The notes below the pieces were generated by a model that searched no databases, had not been told where the DNA came from, and worked only from the letters and a program-made list of their open reading frames with translations. From Nakamurella alba (GTDB lineage: Bacteria > Actinomycetota > Actinomycetes > Mycobacteriales > Nakamurellaceae), in contig NZ_WLYK01000005.1 in the NCBI RefSeq assembly GCF_009707545.1, positions 434,001 through 498,000 on the forward strand: a stretch of 64,000 bases of DNA. Reading direction: 5' to 3'. Position numbers and translations under genes: made by a program. Below are positions 41,986 through 50,875 of the stretch, piece after piece. Position 1 is the first letter of the stretch. Each line of letters starts with the position of its first letter.

Positions 41986-42710
41986 CCCAGCGCCAGCCAA
42001 CCGCCGTCGACCGGCAGGTACGCCCCGGTGATGTAACCGGCGTGCTCGGAGGACAGGAACGCGACCGCGTCGGCGATGTCCGATGGCTGCGCCGGGCGGC
42101 CCATCGGGATGCGCGCCATCATGGTCGCGCGCTTCTCCGGATCACCGAGAGAGCCTGCGGACATGGCGGTGTCGGTCACACCCGGTGCGACGACGTTGAC
42201 CGTCACGCCGTACTTCGCCCAGTCCACGGCCAGCGCCTTGCCCAGCATCAGCACCGAGCCCTTGGACGCGGCATAGGCGGCCTGCCCGGGCAGCGCGATC
42301 ATCGAGTTGACCGAACCGATCAGCACGATCCGCCCACCGTCACCCTGCTCGGCGAACTGCCGGCAGGCCGCGGCGGCGACGTCGAAGCTGCCGACCACAT
42401 TGACGTCGAGCACCGTGCGCACCAGGTCGGCGGGCAGGGTCTCGGCGGGGCCGGTCTTCTCGATGCCGGCGCAGGTCACCACCACGTCCAGCCGCCCGTG
42501 CTGTGCCACCACGGCACGGACCGCGGCATCGCCCGCGCCCGGCGCGGTCACGTCCATCTCCAGCGCAGTGCCGCCGATCTCCGCGGCGACCCGCTGCGCC
42601 CCCGCCAGGTCGCGGTCCGCGCACACCACCACGTCGCCACGGGCGGCCAGCGTCGCGGCCACGGCCGCGCCGATGCCCGCACCGCCACCGGTGATCAGGG
42701 AAACCCTCAT
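41982..42710 (-). CDS. Short-chain dehydrogenase (SDR)
   Basis: A 242-residue classical SDR. The cofactor motif is TGGGAGIG near the N-terminus, CAGIEK is in the NNAG position, and the catalytic Ser, Tyr and Lys lie in IGSVNS and YAASK. The VNVVAPG and C-terminal YITGAYLPVDGGW segments are typical. It overlaps its neighbours by 4 bp on both sides (ATGA), so the three genes at 41.1-43.5 kb are translated together. Confidence 0.93.
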   Translation of the reverse strand: MRVSLITGGGAGIGAAVAATLAARGDVVVCADRDLAGAQRVAAEIGGTALEMDVTAPGAGDAAVRAVVAQHGRLDVVVTCAGIEKTGPAETLPADLVRTVLDVNVVGSFDVAAAACRQFAEQGDGGRIVLIGSVNSMIALPGQAAYAASKGSVLMLGKALAVDWAKYGVTVNVVAPGVTDTAMSAGSLGDPEKRATMMARIPMGRPAQPSDIADAVAFLSSEHAGYITGAYLPVDGGWLALG

Positions 42711-43465
42711 GTCAGCCATCCTCCGTCGACGACGAGCACATGTCCGGTGATGTAGGAGGCCTCGGGCGAGGACAGGAACGCCACCGCGTGCGCGACCTCC
42801 TCGGTGCTGCCCAGCCGGCCCAAAGGGATGCGGCTGTCGGCCAGGCCGTCGAGGCCGTCGTCGTTGGTCAACGCCCGCATCAATGGCGTGTCCATGGTTC
42901 CGGGGGCGACCCCGTTGACCCTGATCCCGGTCGGTCCGAGCTCGCGGGCCACCGCCTGGGTCATCATCTTCACCGCCGCCTTGGACATGTCATAGGCGAT
43001 CATCGGCGAGCTGGACGCGGTGAACGACGAGGTCGAGGCGATGTTGACGACATTGCCGGCACCGCGCGGCACCATCAGCGCCGCCGCGGTCCGCAGCACC
43101 TGGTAGCTGCCGCGCACGTTGATGGCGAAGGTCAGGTCGAACGAGGACAGGTCATCATCCAGCACGGAGGTGTACCGGCCGATGCCGGCGCAATTGACCA
43201 CGGTGGCGAGCGGGTGGGCGGCGTCGGCGGCGCGGACCACCCGGTCCACGGCATCGGCATCGGAGACGTCGAGCGCGACGGCCTCGGCACTCCCGCCGGC
43301 CGCGACGATCGCCGCAGCGGTGGACTCCGCACCGGCCAGATCCCGGTCCGCAACGACGACCAGGTCGCCGCGTGCGGCCAGGCGCTCGCAGATCGCCCGG
43401 CCGAGTCCGCTCGCGCCGCCCGTGACGAATGCAGCCTCAGCAGGCTGTGAAGGTGGCATGTGCAC
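42707..43465 (-). CDS. Short-chain dehydrogenase (SDR)
   Basis: A 252-residue classical SDR: TGGASGLG cofactor loop, NCAGIG in the NNAG position, Ser in NIASTS and YDMSK for Tyr-Lys, ending VLVVDGGW. GTG 43465 has a GAGG site with 6-nt spacing; ATG 43459 two codons later is the alternative. It is first of three coupled genes and is divergent from the LLM oxidoreductase at 43577. It probably acts on a hydroxy or oxo intermediate of the same pathway as its neighbour SDR. Confidence 0.92.
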   Translation of the reverse strand: MHMPPSQPAEAAFVTGGASGLGRAICERLAARGDLVVVADRDLAGAESTAAAIVAAGGSAEAVALDVSDADAVDRVVRAADAAHPLATVVNCAGIGRYTSVLDDDLSSFDLTFAINVRGSYQVLRTAAALMVPRGAGNVVNIASTSSFTASSSPMIAYDMSKAAVKMMTQAVARELGPTGIRVNGVAPGTMDTPLMRALTNDDGLDGLADSRIPLGRLGSTEEVAHAVAFLSSPEASYITGHVLVVDGGWLT

Positions 43466-43576
43466 ATCAAACCTCAGGATCACTGCGCGTATGTAAACAA
43501 CATGACCCGTTTCGACCTACAGCTGAAACATTCGGGGTCTAGCGTCCGGGTCACCGACGTACCCCAGGAGTTGCTG

Positions 43577-44551
43577 ATGAAGTTCGGAGTGGGGCTGTAC
43601 TGCCTCCAATCCACGGCGTCGACACCACGACACCCCACCGTGCCCTACCGCGCCGTCGTCAAGGACGCGCAGTACATCGAGTCGCTCGGCTACGACGGGC
43701 TGTGGCTCTCCGAGCACCACTTCTTCTACGACGGCTACTGCCCGGCGCTGCTGCCGGTGGCGTCCGCCGCGCTGGCCGCGACGACCACGCTGCGCGTCGG
43801 CACCGGGATGATGCTGCTGCCGCTGCAGGACGCCGGCCGGGTGGCGCGCCTGTCCGCCGACATCGCCGAGAGATCAGGCGGTCGGCTGGATGTCGGCGTC
43901 GGCCTCGGCTACCGCGACGTCGAGTTCGACGGCAAGGGTGTGCCGCGCAGCGAGCGGGTGGCGCGCAACAAGCTGGGCCTGGCCGAGCTGGAGCGGGTGG
44001 CCGTGCCGGCCGGCGCGACATTGTGGAGCGGGTCGGCGACGCCCAAGGGCATCGCCCGGGCCGGCGCCCGCGGGCACGGGGTGCTGCTGTCCGGGGCGAA
44101 CCCGCTGTCCCTGGTCCGCGAGCTCGCCGCCGCGCACCGCGAGGGGTGGGAGGCCGCCGGTCGTCCGGGCGGGGTGCGGCCGCGGGTCGCCGCGCTGCGC
44201 AACGTCTGGCTGACCGACGACAAGGCCGAGCAGGCAGCGGCGCTGGACTGGCAGCGGGCCAGCTACGTGCTGTACGCCGGGCTGGGATGGTCGGTGGCGC
44301 AACAGGAGTCGACCGAGGCGATGGACTTCCGGGCCGATGTCGACAAGGCGGTGGCGCAGGCGGTCGCGACGACGATCTCCGGTCCGGCGCCCGCGGTGAT
44401 CGAGGGGCTGCATGAGGTGGCCGAGGCCGGTGTGGACGACGTGGTGTTCCGGGTGATCATCGAGGGCGCGCCGCAGCAGGTGGTCAACCGGATGCTGGGC
44501 CGGCTGGCCGACGAGGTGCTGCCGGAGTTCGAGAACGTGGAGGCGGCATGA
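43577..44551 (+). CDS. LLM-class flavin-dependent oxidoreductase
   Basis: A 324-residue luciferase-like protein. Segments include DAQYIESLGYDGLWLSEHHFFYDGYCPALLP, LRVGTGMMLLPLQDAGRVARLSADIAE and GRLDVGVGLGYRDVEFDG. The SEHHF motif is typical of flavin-dependent bacterial luciferase-type monooxygenases. A CAGGAG site stands 6 nt before the ATG. Its stop overlaps the start of the next gene (ATGA). It is divergent from the SDR operon. Confidence 0.9.
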   Translation: MKFGVGLYCLQSTASTPRHPTVPYRAVVKDAQYIESLGYDGLWLSEHHFFYDGYCPALLPVASAALAATTTLRVGTGMMLLPLQDAGRVARLSADIAERSGGRLDVGVGLGYRDVEFDGKGVPRSERVARNKLGLAELERVAVPAGATLWSGSATPKGIARAGARGHGVLLSGANPLSLVRELAAAHREGWEAAGRPGGVRPRVAALRNVWLTDDKAEQAAALDWQRASYVLYAGLGWSVAQQESTEAMDFRADVDKAVAQAVATTISGPAPAVIEGLHEVAEAGVDDVVFRVIIEGAPQQVVNRMLGRLADEVLPEFENVEAA

Positions 44552-45288
44552 GGATCGGCGCGGCACTGTCCGGGACGGAGCTGGTCGCAGCCGCCGAGGC
44601 GGCCGGGATGTTCGGCATCAACGTGCGGGCGGCGGGCGTCGAGGCGTCCCGGGCCAGCGAGGTCGCGGTGACCACCACCGATGCGCGGGTGCTGGTGCGG
44701 GTGGTGCTCGGCGACGAGAACCCGGTGACGCTGGCCGAGGAGGTCGCGGTGCTGGACCACCTCTCGGCCGGCCGCGTCGTCGCCATCGTCGACACCGGTG
44801 ATCTCGACGTCGCCGGTGCCGCCGAGGATCTCGCGCTGCTGCGCAAGTCGTGGTCGGGCCGGATCTTCCGGCACGAAGGTGCCCGCTGGACGGTGCCGAG
44901 CGGTGTCATCACCTCCGGCGTGCCGACCACCGTGTCGGTCACCCCGAAGCCGGCGCAGATCGACATCCCGGTGTGGCTGGACGGTCCGGTGGCCCGGTCG
45001 ATCGCGATCGGTGTGCCGGTGATCGCCCGGTCCTTCGACGAGGTCGACCCGGCGGCGCAGGTGCAGCCGGCGATCGGGCAGCTGTCCGGTGACCTGACCG
45101 ACGACCGCGAGCTGGTCATCGGCTGGTCGGACGCCGGCGCGACCCACCTGCTGGTGGAACCGCCCGCCGGTGCCGACGCCGACTTCTTCGCCGGGTACGT
45201 TGCTCGCTACCTGCAGCCGGAGGTGTCGATGCCGTCGTTCCCCCGAGTCATGGCCGAGGCGGACCTGCCCTCGCGCTGGACGCCGTGA
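44548..45288 (+). CDS. Diverged luciferase-like protein
   Basis: A 246-residue protein, short for the LLM family (usually 300-350). It starts with a family-like strand and helix (MRIGAALSGTELVAAAEAAGMFGINVRAAG) and contains VLDHLSAGRVVAIVDTGD, matching the IDxLSxGRxxxGxG motif with the final glycines lost. It probably partners the full-length LLM protein encoded upstream, as in heterodimeric luciferases, or is non-catalytic. It overlaps both neighbours by 4 bp. Confidence 0.65.
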   Translation: MRIGAALSGTELVAAAEAAGMFGINVRAAGVEASRASEVAVTTTDARVLVRVVLGDENPVTLAEEVAVLDHLSAGRVVAIVDTGDLDVAGAAEDLALLRKSWSGRIFRHEGARWTVPSGVITSGVPTTVSVTPKPAQIDIPVWLDGPVARSIAIGVPVIARSFDEVDPAAQVQPAIGQLSGDLTDDRELVIGWSDAGATHLLVEPPAGADADFFAGYVARYLQPEVSMPSFPRVMAEADLPSRWTP

Positions 45289-45881
45289 GCGCGCGCCGCG
45301 AGCCCGCGAAACGGGCCGTGCCGAAAGCCGCCGCCCGGGGATCGATGGCCGGACTGGCCGGGGCGATCGAGCGGCAGGGCCCGCCGGTCCCGCTGGACGA
45401 CATCGACCGTGAACTGATCCGCCGGCTGGCCGCCGACCCGCGGTCGTCGCAGCGGCAGTTGGCCCGCGAGGTCAACATGTCCGGGCCGGCCGTCGGCGAG
45501 CGCATCGCCCGGCTGGAACGGCTCGGCGTGATCCGCGGCTACACCGTCGACGTCGACTGGGCCGCACTGGGTTTCCCGGTTCTGGTGTACATCCCGATGA
45601 GCATCGCGCCGGGTGCGGACCTGACCCAGATACTGGCCGACCTGCACGAGATCCCGGAGCTCGAGGAGCTCATCGCCGTCACCGGCACCTACGACCTGAT
45701 GGCCCGCTTCCGGCTGCGCGACCACGCGCACCTGCAGACCGTCCTGCTCGAACAGCTCTGGCCCATCTACGGTCTCCAGCGCATCGAGACCTTCCTCAGC
45801 CTCGGTGAGGTGCGTGGGGCGAGCGTGCTCGACCGGCTGTTGGAGCCGGACGTGCAGGAGGAGCCGGTCGACGAGGGTTGA
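45285..45881 (+). CDS. Lrp/AsnC-family regulator
   Basis: A 198-residue Lrp-type regulator with an N-terminal extension of about 35 residues. The HTH is LDDIDRELIRRLAADPRSSQRQLAREVNMSGPAVGERIARLERLG, and the C-terminal RAM ligand-binding domain follows (IPELEELIAVTGTYDLMARF). It is coupled to the luciferase-like gene by a GTGA overlap. It probably senses an amino acid or oxo-acid intermediate and controls this catabolic block. Confidence 0.92.
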   Translation: MSARREPAKRAVPKAAARGSMAGLAGAIERQGPPVPLDDIDRELIRRLAADPRSSQRQLAREVNMSGPAVGERIARLERLGVIRGYTVDVDWAALGFPVLVYIPMSIAPGADLTQILADLHEIPELEELIAVTGTYDLMARFRLRDHAHLQTVLLEQLWPIYGLQRIETFLSLGEVRGASVLDRLLEPDVQEEPVDEG

Positions 45882-46294
45882 GCCTGTGCGTGCGATCACA
45901 GGCACAGAGAGCGGGTAGCTGCTTCCAGATGTGGTGGCAGCGGCCTATGCCTGCTGTCGCAAGCAGAAGGCGTGGAGCGGAGGGGCCGGCATGGTCGGGC
46001 TTCTCGCGGTTCTGCTCGTCCCGGGCCTATCGGCTACAGCCACGGTAGCCGGCAGGCCAGTGAGCGAAACATTCTGCCGAACAACAGCTTCAATGCCCAC
46101 CCTCGTGAGCCGCGAAAGCGCGGCCCAGCCCCCTGATTCCTGATCTCCTTTGCTCTACCGACCTTCGCTCTATCGACCGGCGTCCGCAGGTGCGTGCACT
46201 CTATGCCGTGTTCACCACGCATAGATGGCTCGGAGCTGGTCAGAGATGAATTCGAGAGCTACTGTGCCTGCAAAAGCAGGCATAGGAGTGTGAC
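45882..46294. promoter_or_regulatory. Upstream region of hipBA with TGCCTGC dyads
   Basis: No gene is supported in these 413 bases; a + frame from 45931 lacks a ribosome site and family signal. A hairpin-like dyad TGCCTGC-AAAA-GCAGGCA lies at 46265-46282, 13 nt before the hipB start. A matching inverted copy, CCTATGCCTGCT, lies near 45947. Paired distant dyads upstream of hipBA suit HipB binding and DNA looping. Confidence 0.5.
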
Positions 46295-46555
46295 GTGACC
46301 GGACCTCGCCGTACCGCACCGCGCCGGGATGATGTCGTGCCCGCGCTGGCCGGGCTGGGGAGCACCATCGCGGCGAGACGGGTCCAACTGCGCTTGACCC
46401 AGCAGGATCTTGCAGACCTGGCCGGAGTGTCGCGATCCAGCATCCAGGCGCTCGAGTACGGCTCCGGCGGGCTGCGGCTCGCTGCGCTCGTCGAGGTGGC
46501 ATCGGTCCTCGGGCTGCAGGTCACGCTCGAGTCGCCGTTTGTGGCGGACCGATGA
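46295..46555 (+). CDS. hipB: HipB-like antitoxin (XRE family)
   Basis: An 86-residue XRE-type DNA-binding protein: GSTIAARRVQLRLTQQDLADLAGVSRSSIQALEYGSGGLRLAALVEVASVLG is a complete HTH with the Cro/C1 pattern. The GTG has an AGGAG site with 6-nt spacing. It overlaps hipA by 4 bp (ATGA). By analogy with HipB it should neutralise the kinase and repress the operon through the dyad upstream. Confidence 0.88.
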   Translation: MTGPRRTAPRRDDVVPALAGLGSTIAARRVQLRLTQQDLADLAGVSRSSIQALEYGSGGLRLAALVEVASVLGLQVTLESPFVADR

Positions 46556-47781
46556 TCGCCGCGGCGGATCTCCGGCAGGTCGACGACGCCGTCGTCCTCA
46601 TCGATGACGAGCCGGTCGGACGGCTGACCAGGACCGCCGGAGACGATGTCGAGTTCCACTACGCGGGTGAGTGGGTGGACGAGCACCGGTCCGGCCGTCG
46701 CAACTCGGTGGCCTGGACGTTGCCGGTCGATGGCACCTACCCCGTCACGTACTCCGGGGGTGCCGTACCGCCGTTCTTCGCCGGGCTGCTGCCCGAGGGC
46801 GTCCGACTGGGCGCGGTGGTCTCGGCCACCAAGACCTCGCCCGACGATCACCTGACGCTGTTACTGGCAGTCGGCGGTGATGCGATCGGGAACGTCCGTG
46901 TGGTGCCCGCCGGCTCCGAGATCATCGATCCCACAGCGATGTTCGACCCCCGGGACCACCGTGACTTCCGTCGCCTGTTCGACCGGATGGCAACATCCTC
47001 GGACGCGGATCCGTTCGCCTTGCCCGGCGTGCAGCCGAAGGTCAGCGCAGCGATGTGGTCGGTCCCGACGTCAACGGCCTCCGGTCCGGCGATCCTGAAA
47101 CTGACGCCACCGTCGGGCTTCCCGCGGTTGGTCGAGAACGAGCACTTCTTCCTCCGGATGGCCGCCGGCTGCGGACTCGCCGTGCCACGGCAGGAGTTGC
47201 TGCACGACGACGCAGGGCGGAGTGCGCTGCTGGTGCGCCGCTTCGACCGTGCCAACGGCCGGCGGATCCCGCAGGAGGACGCCTGCCAGGTGGCCGGGCT
47301 CTACCCGGCGTCGAAGTACCGGATGAAGTCCGAGACCGCGGTCGAGGTGCTGGCCGAGGCCTGCGTGCGCGGTGGTGGCTCGCGATTGGCCGCGGTCCGG
47401 GAGTTCCTGCGGATGATCATCTTCTCGTGGTTGATCGGCAACGGCGACCTGCACGGCAAGAACCTGTCGATCCATGCGCCGGATGGCGTATGGATGCCGA
47501 CCCCGGCGTATGACCTGGTGACGACGCAGCCCTACACCGGCTGGCGGGACCCGATGGCGATGAACCTCTACAGTCGCGCGAACCGGCTGCGCCGCAGGGA
47601 CTTCATCGACGCCGGTGGCCGGTGGGGCCTGGGCGAAGCGGTGGTGACCCGGCTGATCGACCAACTGCTCGACCGGGCGGAGCCGTGGGTCGAGCGGATC
47701 GGCGAGATCGGGTTCGGGGAACGCGACACCGAGCGCCTGGTCGAGTTGATCGGCAAGCGGATCCGGGGACTGCGGGCCTGA
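46552..47781 (+). CDS. hipA: HipA-family serine/threonine kinase toxin
   Basis: A 409-residue HipA kinase. The N-terminal HipA_N-like part includes GRLTRTAGDDVEFHYAGEW and VPPFFAGLLPEG. The P-loop-like GVQPK is at 159-163. The catalytic motif NGDLHGKN is at 297-304 (Asp299, Lys303, Asn304), and YDL at 320-322 is the metal-binding Asp. All key residues are present, so it should be active. HipA of E. coli phosphorylates glutamyl-tRNA synthetase and induces persistence; the target here is unknown. Confidence 0.92.
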   Translation: MIAAADLRQVDDAVVLIDDEPVGRLTRTAGDDVEFHYAGEWVDEHRSGRRNSVAWTLPVDGTYPVTYSGGAVPPFFAGLLPEGVRLGAVVSATKTSPDDHLTLLLAVGGDAIGNVRVVPAGSEIIDPTAMFDPRDHRDFRRLFDRMATSSDADPFALPGVQPKVSAAMWSVPTSTASGPAILKLTPPSGFPRLVENEHFFLRMAAGCGLAVPRQELLHDDAGRSALLVRRFDRANGRRIPQEDACQVAGLYPASKYRMKSETAVEVLAEACVRGGGSRLAAVREFLRMIIFSWLIGNGDLHGKNLSIHAPDGVWMPTPAYDLVTTQPYTGWRDPMAMNLYSRANRLRRRDFIDAGGRWGLGEAVVTRLIDQLLDRAEPWVERIGEIGFGERDTERLVELIGKRIRGLRA

Positions 47782-47964
47782 CCTACAGCCCGTCGTACCG
47801 CTGCCAGTTGGTCCGCTGCATATCGCGGCACTCGGTCGCGTTGTCGGTCTTCACGAAGCCAGACTGCCCACCACGGGATGCCTCGGAACGAAGATCAACT
47901 CAGCGCTTGTAGGGTCACGATCAGGTGAGGCGACAGGGTTGTCGCCCGGAAGGTGGGTGCTGCG

Positions 47965-48726
47965 ATGGGTGTGCTCGATCTGTTCCGGCTGGACGGCAAG
48001 GTGGCCGTGGTGACCGGTGCGTCCTCCGGGCTCGGGGTGGCGTTCGCCGCCGCGCTGGCCGAGGCGGGTGCCGACGTGGTGCTCGCAGCCCGACGGGTGG
48101 ACAAGCTCGGTGACACCGCACGGCTGGTGGAAGCCGCAGGCCGACGAGCGCTGGCGGTGCAGACCGACGTCGCGTCGCCGGAGGACTGCCGGGGGATGGC
48201 GGACGCGGCGATGGCGGAGTTCGGCCGGATCGACGTGCTGGTCAACAACGCCGGCGTCGGGACCGCGGTGCCCGCGCTGAAGGAGACTCCCGAGCAGTTC
48301 CGGTCGGTGATCGACATCAACCTCAACGGCTCCTACTGGGCGGCCCAGGCGTGCGCGCACCACATGCAGCCGGGGTCGAGCATCGTCAACGTCTCGTCGG
48401 TGCTGGCGCTGACCACCGGCGGACTGCCGCAGGCGGCCTACTCGGCGAGCAAGGCGGCGATCATGGGACTGACCCGGGATCTGGCCCAGCAGTGGGGGAG
48501 TCGGCGCGGGATCCGGGTCAACGCGGTGGCGCCGGGGTTCTTCGTCTCCGAGATGACCGACGGATACGCGCCGGGCTACCTGGACGCGATGCAGCATCGG
48601 ATGTTGCTCGGCCGGATGGGTGCGGCGGAGGAACTCGCCGCCACCGTCGTCTGGCTGGCCTCCGCCGCGGGCGGCTACACCACCGGGCAAACCGTGGTCG
48701 TCGACGGCGGGGTCACCATCACCTGA
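47965..48726 (+). CDS. Short-chain dehydrogenase (SDR)
   Basis: A 253-residue classical SDR with TGASSGLG, NNAGVG, catalytic Ser in NVSSV, YSASK and a C-terminal TTGQTVVVDGGVTIT. The N-terminal MGVLDLFRLDGKVAVVTG is typical of the gluconate 5-dehydrogenase/FabG-like branch. A GGAAGGTGGG site precedes the ATG. It stands alone between hipA and a repeat-bearing intergenic region. The substrate is unknown. Confidence 0.92.
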   Translation: MGVLDLFRLDGKVAVVTGASSGLGVAFAAALAEAGADVVLAARRVDKLGDTARLVEAAGRRALAVQTDVASPEDCRGMADAAMAEFGRIDVLVNNAGVGTAVPALKETPEQFRSVIDINLNGSYWAAQACAHHMQPGSSIVNVSSVLALTTGGLPQAAYSASKAAIMGLTRDLAQQWGSRRGIRVNAVAPGFFVSEMTDGYAPGYLDAMQHRMLLGRMGAAEELAATVVWLASAAGGYTTGQTVVVDGGVTIT

Positions 48727-48760
48727 GCTGCTCGCGCCGATGACCTGAGCGTGCAGAGAG

Positions 48761-48889
48761 GTCCTGCAACCAGTGACCTGCACCCATGGTCACGGCCCAC
48801 TGGTCACTCCGCTCCTCGCCGCTGCACTCGTTCTGCGGATGCGATGCTCGCTGCCGCGACTGCTCCGAGCTCACGGGTTGCAAGACCTT
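48761..48889. repeat. Long recurring intergenic hairpin element
   Basis: The ends GTCCTGCAACC (48761-48771) and GGTTGCAAGACC (from 48876) are inverted repeats about 130 bp apart. An inner pair AGTGACC (48772) and GGTCACT (about 48811) lies within. The right end continues TTAGTGGCGAAAC, which matches TTGTGGCGCGAAAC after the hairpin at 32.98 kb. The rest of the 373-bp gap (48727-49099) shows no gene. Confidence 0.6.
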
Positions 48890-49099
48890 AGTGGCGAAAC
48901 ATGCTGGGCGCCCGGGGAAGTGGCCGCCGGTACAGCCACTTCCCCGGACTGTCAGCCCGGGAGTCGGGACCCGGGTGGTCTAGGCAGGGGCGAACTCGTT
49001 GACTCGTGCCCCACGCGTTCCATTTCGGCCTCCGAATGCCCTGCGAGGCGAGATGATCCACGCAACTTCGGGCCCAGCGGTCGGGGGGTCGGGCGCCCG

Positions 49100-50782
49100 T
49101 CAGTAGGACTGCTGGATGATCGCGGCCACCTTCCCGACGTCGTCGTTGGCGGCGAAGACGCCCTGGATGTCGGCGAAGACGCCGTTGGTGACGATGATGG
49201 TGAAGGCGAGCTTGCGGCCGGAGGCGGCGTCCATGTAGCCGCCGAGGGCCTTGGTCGGCAGCACGATGCGGTTGTTGTAGATGTCGAACAGCCCGAGGGT
49301 GCCGGTCTTCGCGAAGACCTTGCCGGCGGCGGGGCTCTTCGCCTGCACCATCTCCAGCGAGCCGTCGACGCCGAGGATCGGCAGCGTCGCCTTCCACTCG
49401 TCCGCGTCCGGCCGCTGCGCCATGATCCGCTGCAGGTCGGCCTCGTTGTCGGCGGTGATCATGTTGCCGGTCAGACCGGAGCCGTCGATCAGCACCGCCC
49501 CGGTCGGGTCGAGCCCCTCGCCCTTCCAGATCTTGGCGGCCTCGGTCAGGCCGTCGTCGCAGTCGGTGCTCCCGGCGGAGACGGCCAGCCGGCAGATGAA
49601 GGTCTGCGCGCCCCGGTTGTAGCTGATCTTGAGGACGTACTTCGCCTCCTCGGACAGCGGCAGCGACTCGCGCTCGGCGACGACCGGCAGCGCGGTCACC
49701 GCGTCCTTCGCGGGCAGGTCGGCGACCGGGTTCTCGGCCACCGGATCGGCGGACACGGTCACGCCCGCCCGCTCCAGCGCCTCGATGAACGCGGTCCGGG
49801 CGAACCGCGCCGGGTCGTCGAACGCCCAGGTCCGGATGATCGGGTCGCTGTCCGCGGCGATGGAGCCTGTCAGCACCACCTGACCGTGCGCCGGCGAGTC
49901 GATCGTGATGTTCGTGGTGCCGCCGGCCGCGACGGTCTCCACCTGCACGTCGACCTTCCACGGCGCGACGACCGGCCGCATGACCGCCTCGGCCTTGCTG
50001 CCGACAGCGCCGGGCGTGATGGAGAAGTCGATCAGGTTGTTGTTGATGATGATCGGGGTGATCGGCCCGTTCTCCAGCGCATCCGCGTCCCAGAGCCGGT
50101 CGTCGATCAGCACATCGCCCTTGATCTGGTTGATCCCGGCGTCCTTGACCTGCTTGGCCAGGGCGTCCAGCCCGGTCAGCGGATCTTCGGTGACCAGGGT
50201 GGCACCGGGGATGTCGTTGGCGTCGTTGTGATCCAGGTTCGTGTAGTCGATGGTGCCGTCGGGCTTGGTCTGCCCGCCCATCGTCAGGTCGCCCTGCCCG
50301 ACCATGATCAGGTCCCCGGTCAGCACGCCGCCGGCCACCTCGCCGGACCGGTGCACCGGCGTGGTGACGGTGGAGTCCGGGCCGAACTTCGCCCAGACCG
50401 CGCCGGAGCTGTACGTCTTCACGACGGACCCGGGCTGCAGGAACAGGCCGGCGTTGTGCGAGATCAGCTGCTCGCCGGTCTCCAGGTCCTTGACCGAGAT
50501 CGCCCACTGCCCGCCGTCGTAGGCGGCGCCGTTCATCACCTCCAGCGCCGAGTCGTCGAGGCCGGGGATCTGTTGCGCAGCGGCCGATGTCGATATGGCG
50601 GCGCTGCTCGAGCTGGACGCCGATGCAGTACTCGACGAGGCGGACGAGCCGGACGAGGGAGCCGCGGAGGTGGCGCCCGCATTCGAGGCCGAGGAGGACG
50701 GGGCGGCCGCCGGGTCGCCGGTGCAGGCGACCAGCACGCCGGCGAGGGCGACAGTGACGACGGCGAGACTGGTTCTACGCAC
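49100..50782 (-). CDS. dacB: D-Ala-D-Ala carboxypeptidase/endopeptidase (PBP4-type, S13)
   Basis: A 560-residue peptidase of family S13. The lipobox LVAC (Cys20) makes it a lipoprotein, followed by a Ser/Ala linker to about residue 70. The three active-site motifs are intact: SVVK (Ser119, Lys122), SYN in KISYNRGAQTF, and KTG in FAKTGTLG. It trims or cleaves peptidoglycan peptides outside the membrane. The GTG at 50782 has an AGGAAGG site and places the signal peptide correctly. It contrasts with two beta-lactamase-like lipoproteins of this window that have lost SxxK. Confidence 0.88.
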   Translation of the reverse strand: MRRTSLAVVTVALAGVLVACTGDPAAAPSSSASNAGATSAAPSSGSSASSSTASASSSSSAAISTSAAAQQIPGLDDSALEVMNGAAYDGGQWAISVKDLETGEQLISHNAGLFLQPGSVVKTYSSGAVWAKFGPDSTVTTPVHRSGEVAGGVLTGDLIMVGQGDLTMGGQTKPDGTIDYTNLDHNDANDIPGATLVTEDPLTGLDALAKQVKDAGINQIKGDVLIDDRLWDADALENGPITPIIINNNLIDFSITPGAVGSKAEAVMRPVVAPWKVDVQVETVAAGGTTNITIDSPAHGQVVLTGSIAADSDPIIRTWAFDDPARFARTAFIEALERAGVTVSADPVAENPVADLPAKDAVTALPVVAERESLPLSEEAKYVLKISYNRGAQTFICRLAVSAGSTDCDDGLTEAAKIWKGEGLDPTGAVLIDGSGLTGNMITADNEADLQRIMAQRPDADEWKATLPILGVDGSLEMVQAKSPAAGKVFAKTGTLGLFDIYNNRIVLPTKALGGYMDAASGRKLAFTIIVTNGVFADIQGVFAANDDVGKVAAIIQQSY

Positions 50783-50875
50783 GGGAAGACCTTCCTGATC
50801 CGGACGTTCCGGACGTTCCATTGCAGCAGGGGCGGGGGCCGGGGTCGATGGACCTAGGTCCAGTCCTGAGCACGT

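Noticed and set aside
45931-46143. 70-residue + strand ORF upstream of hipB
   Set aside because: No ribosome site, no conserved pattern, and it overlaps the putative hipBA regulatory dyads.
48773-50857. 694-residue + strand ORF over the dacB-like gene
   Set aside because: Shadow frame. The - strand has SxxK, SxN and KTG motifs and a lipobox.
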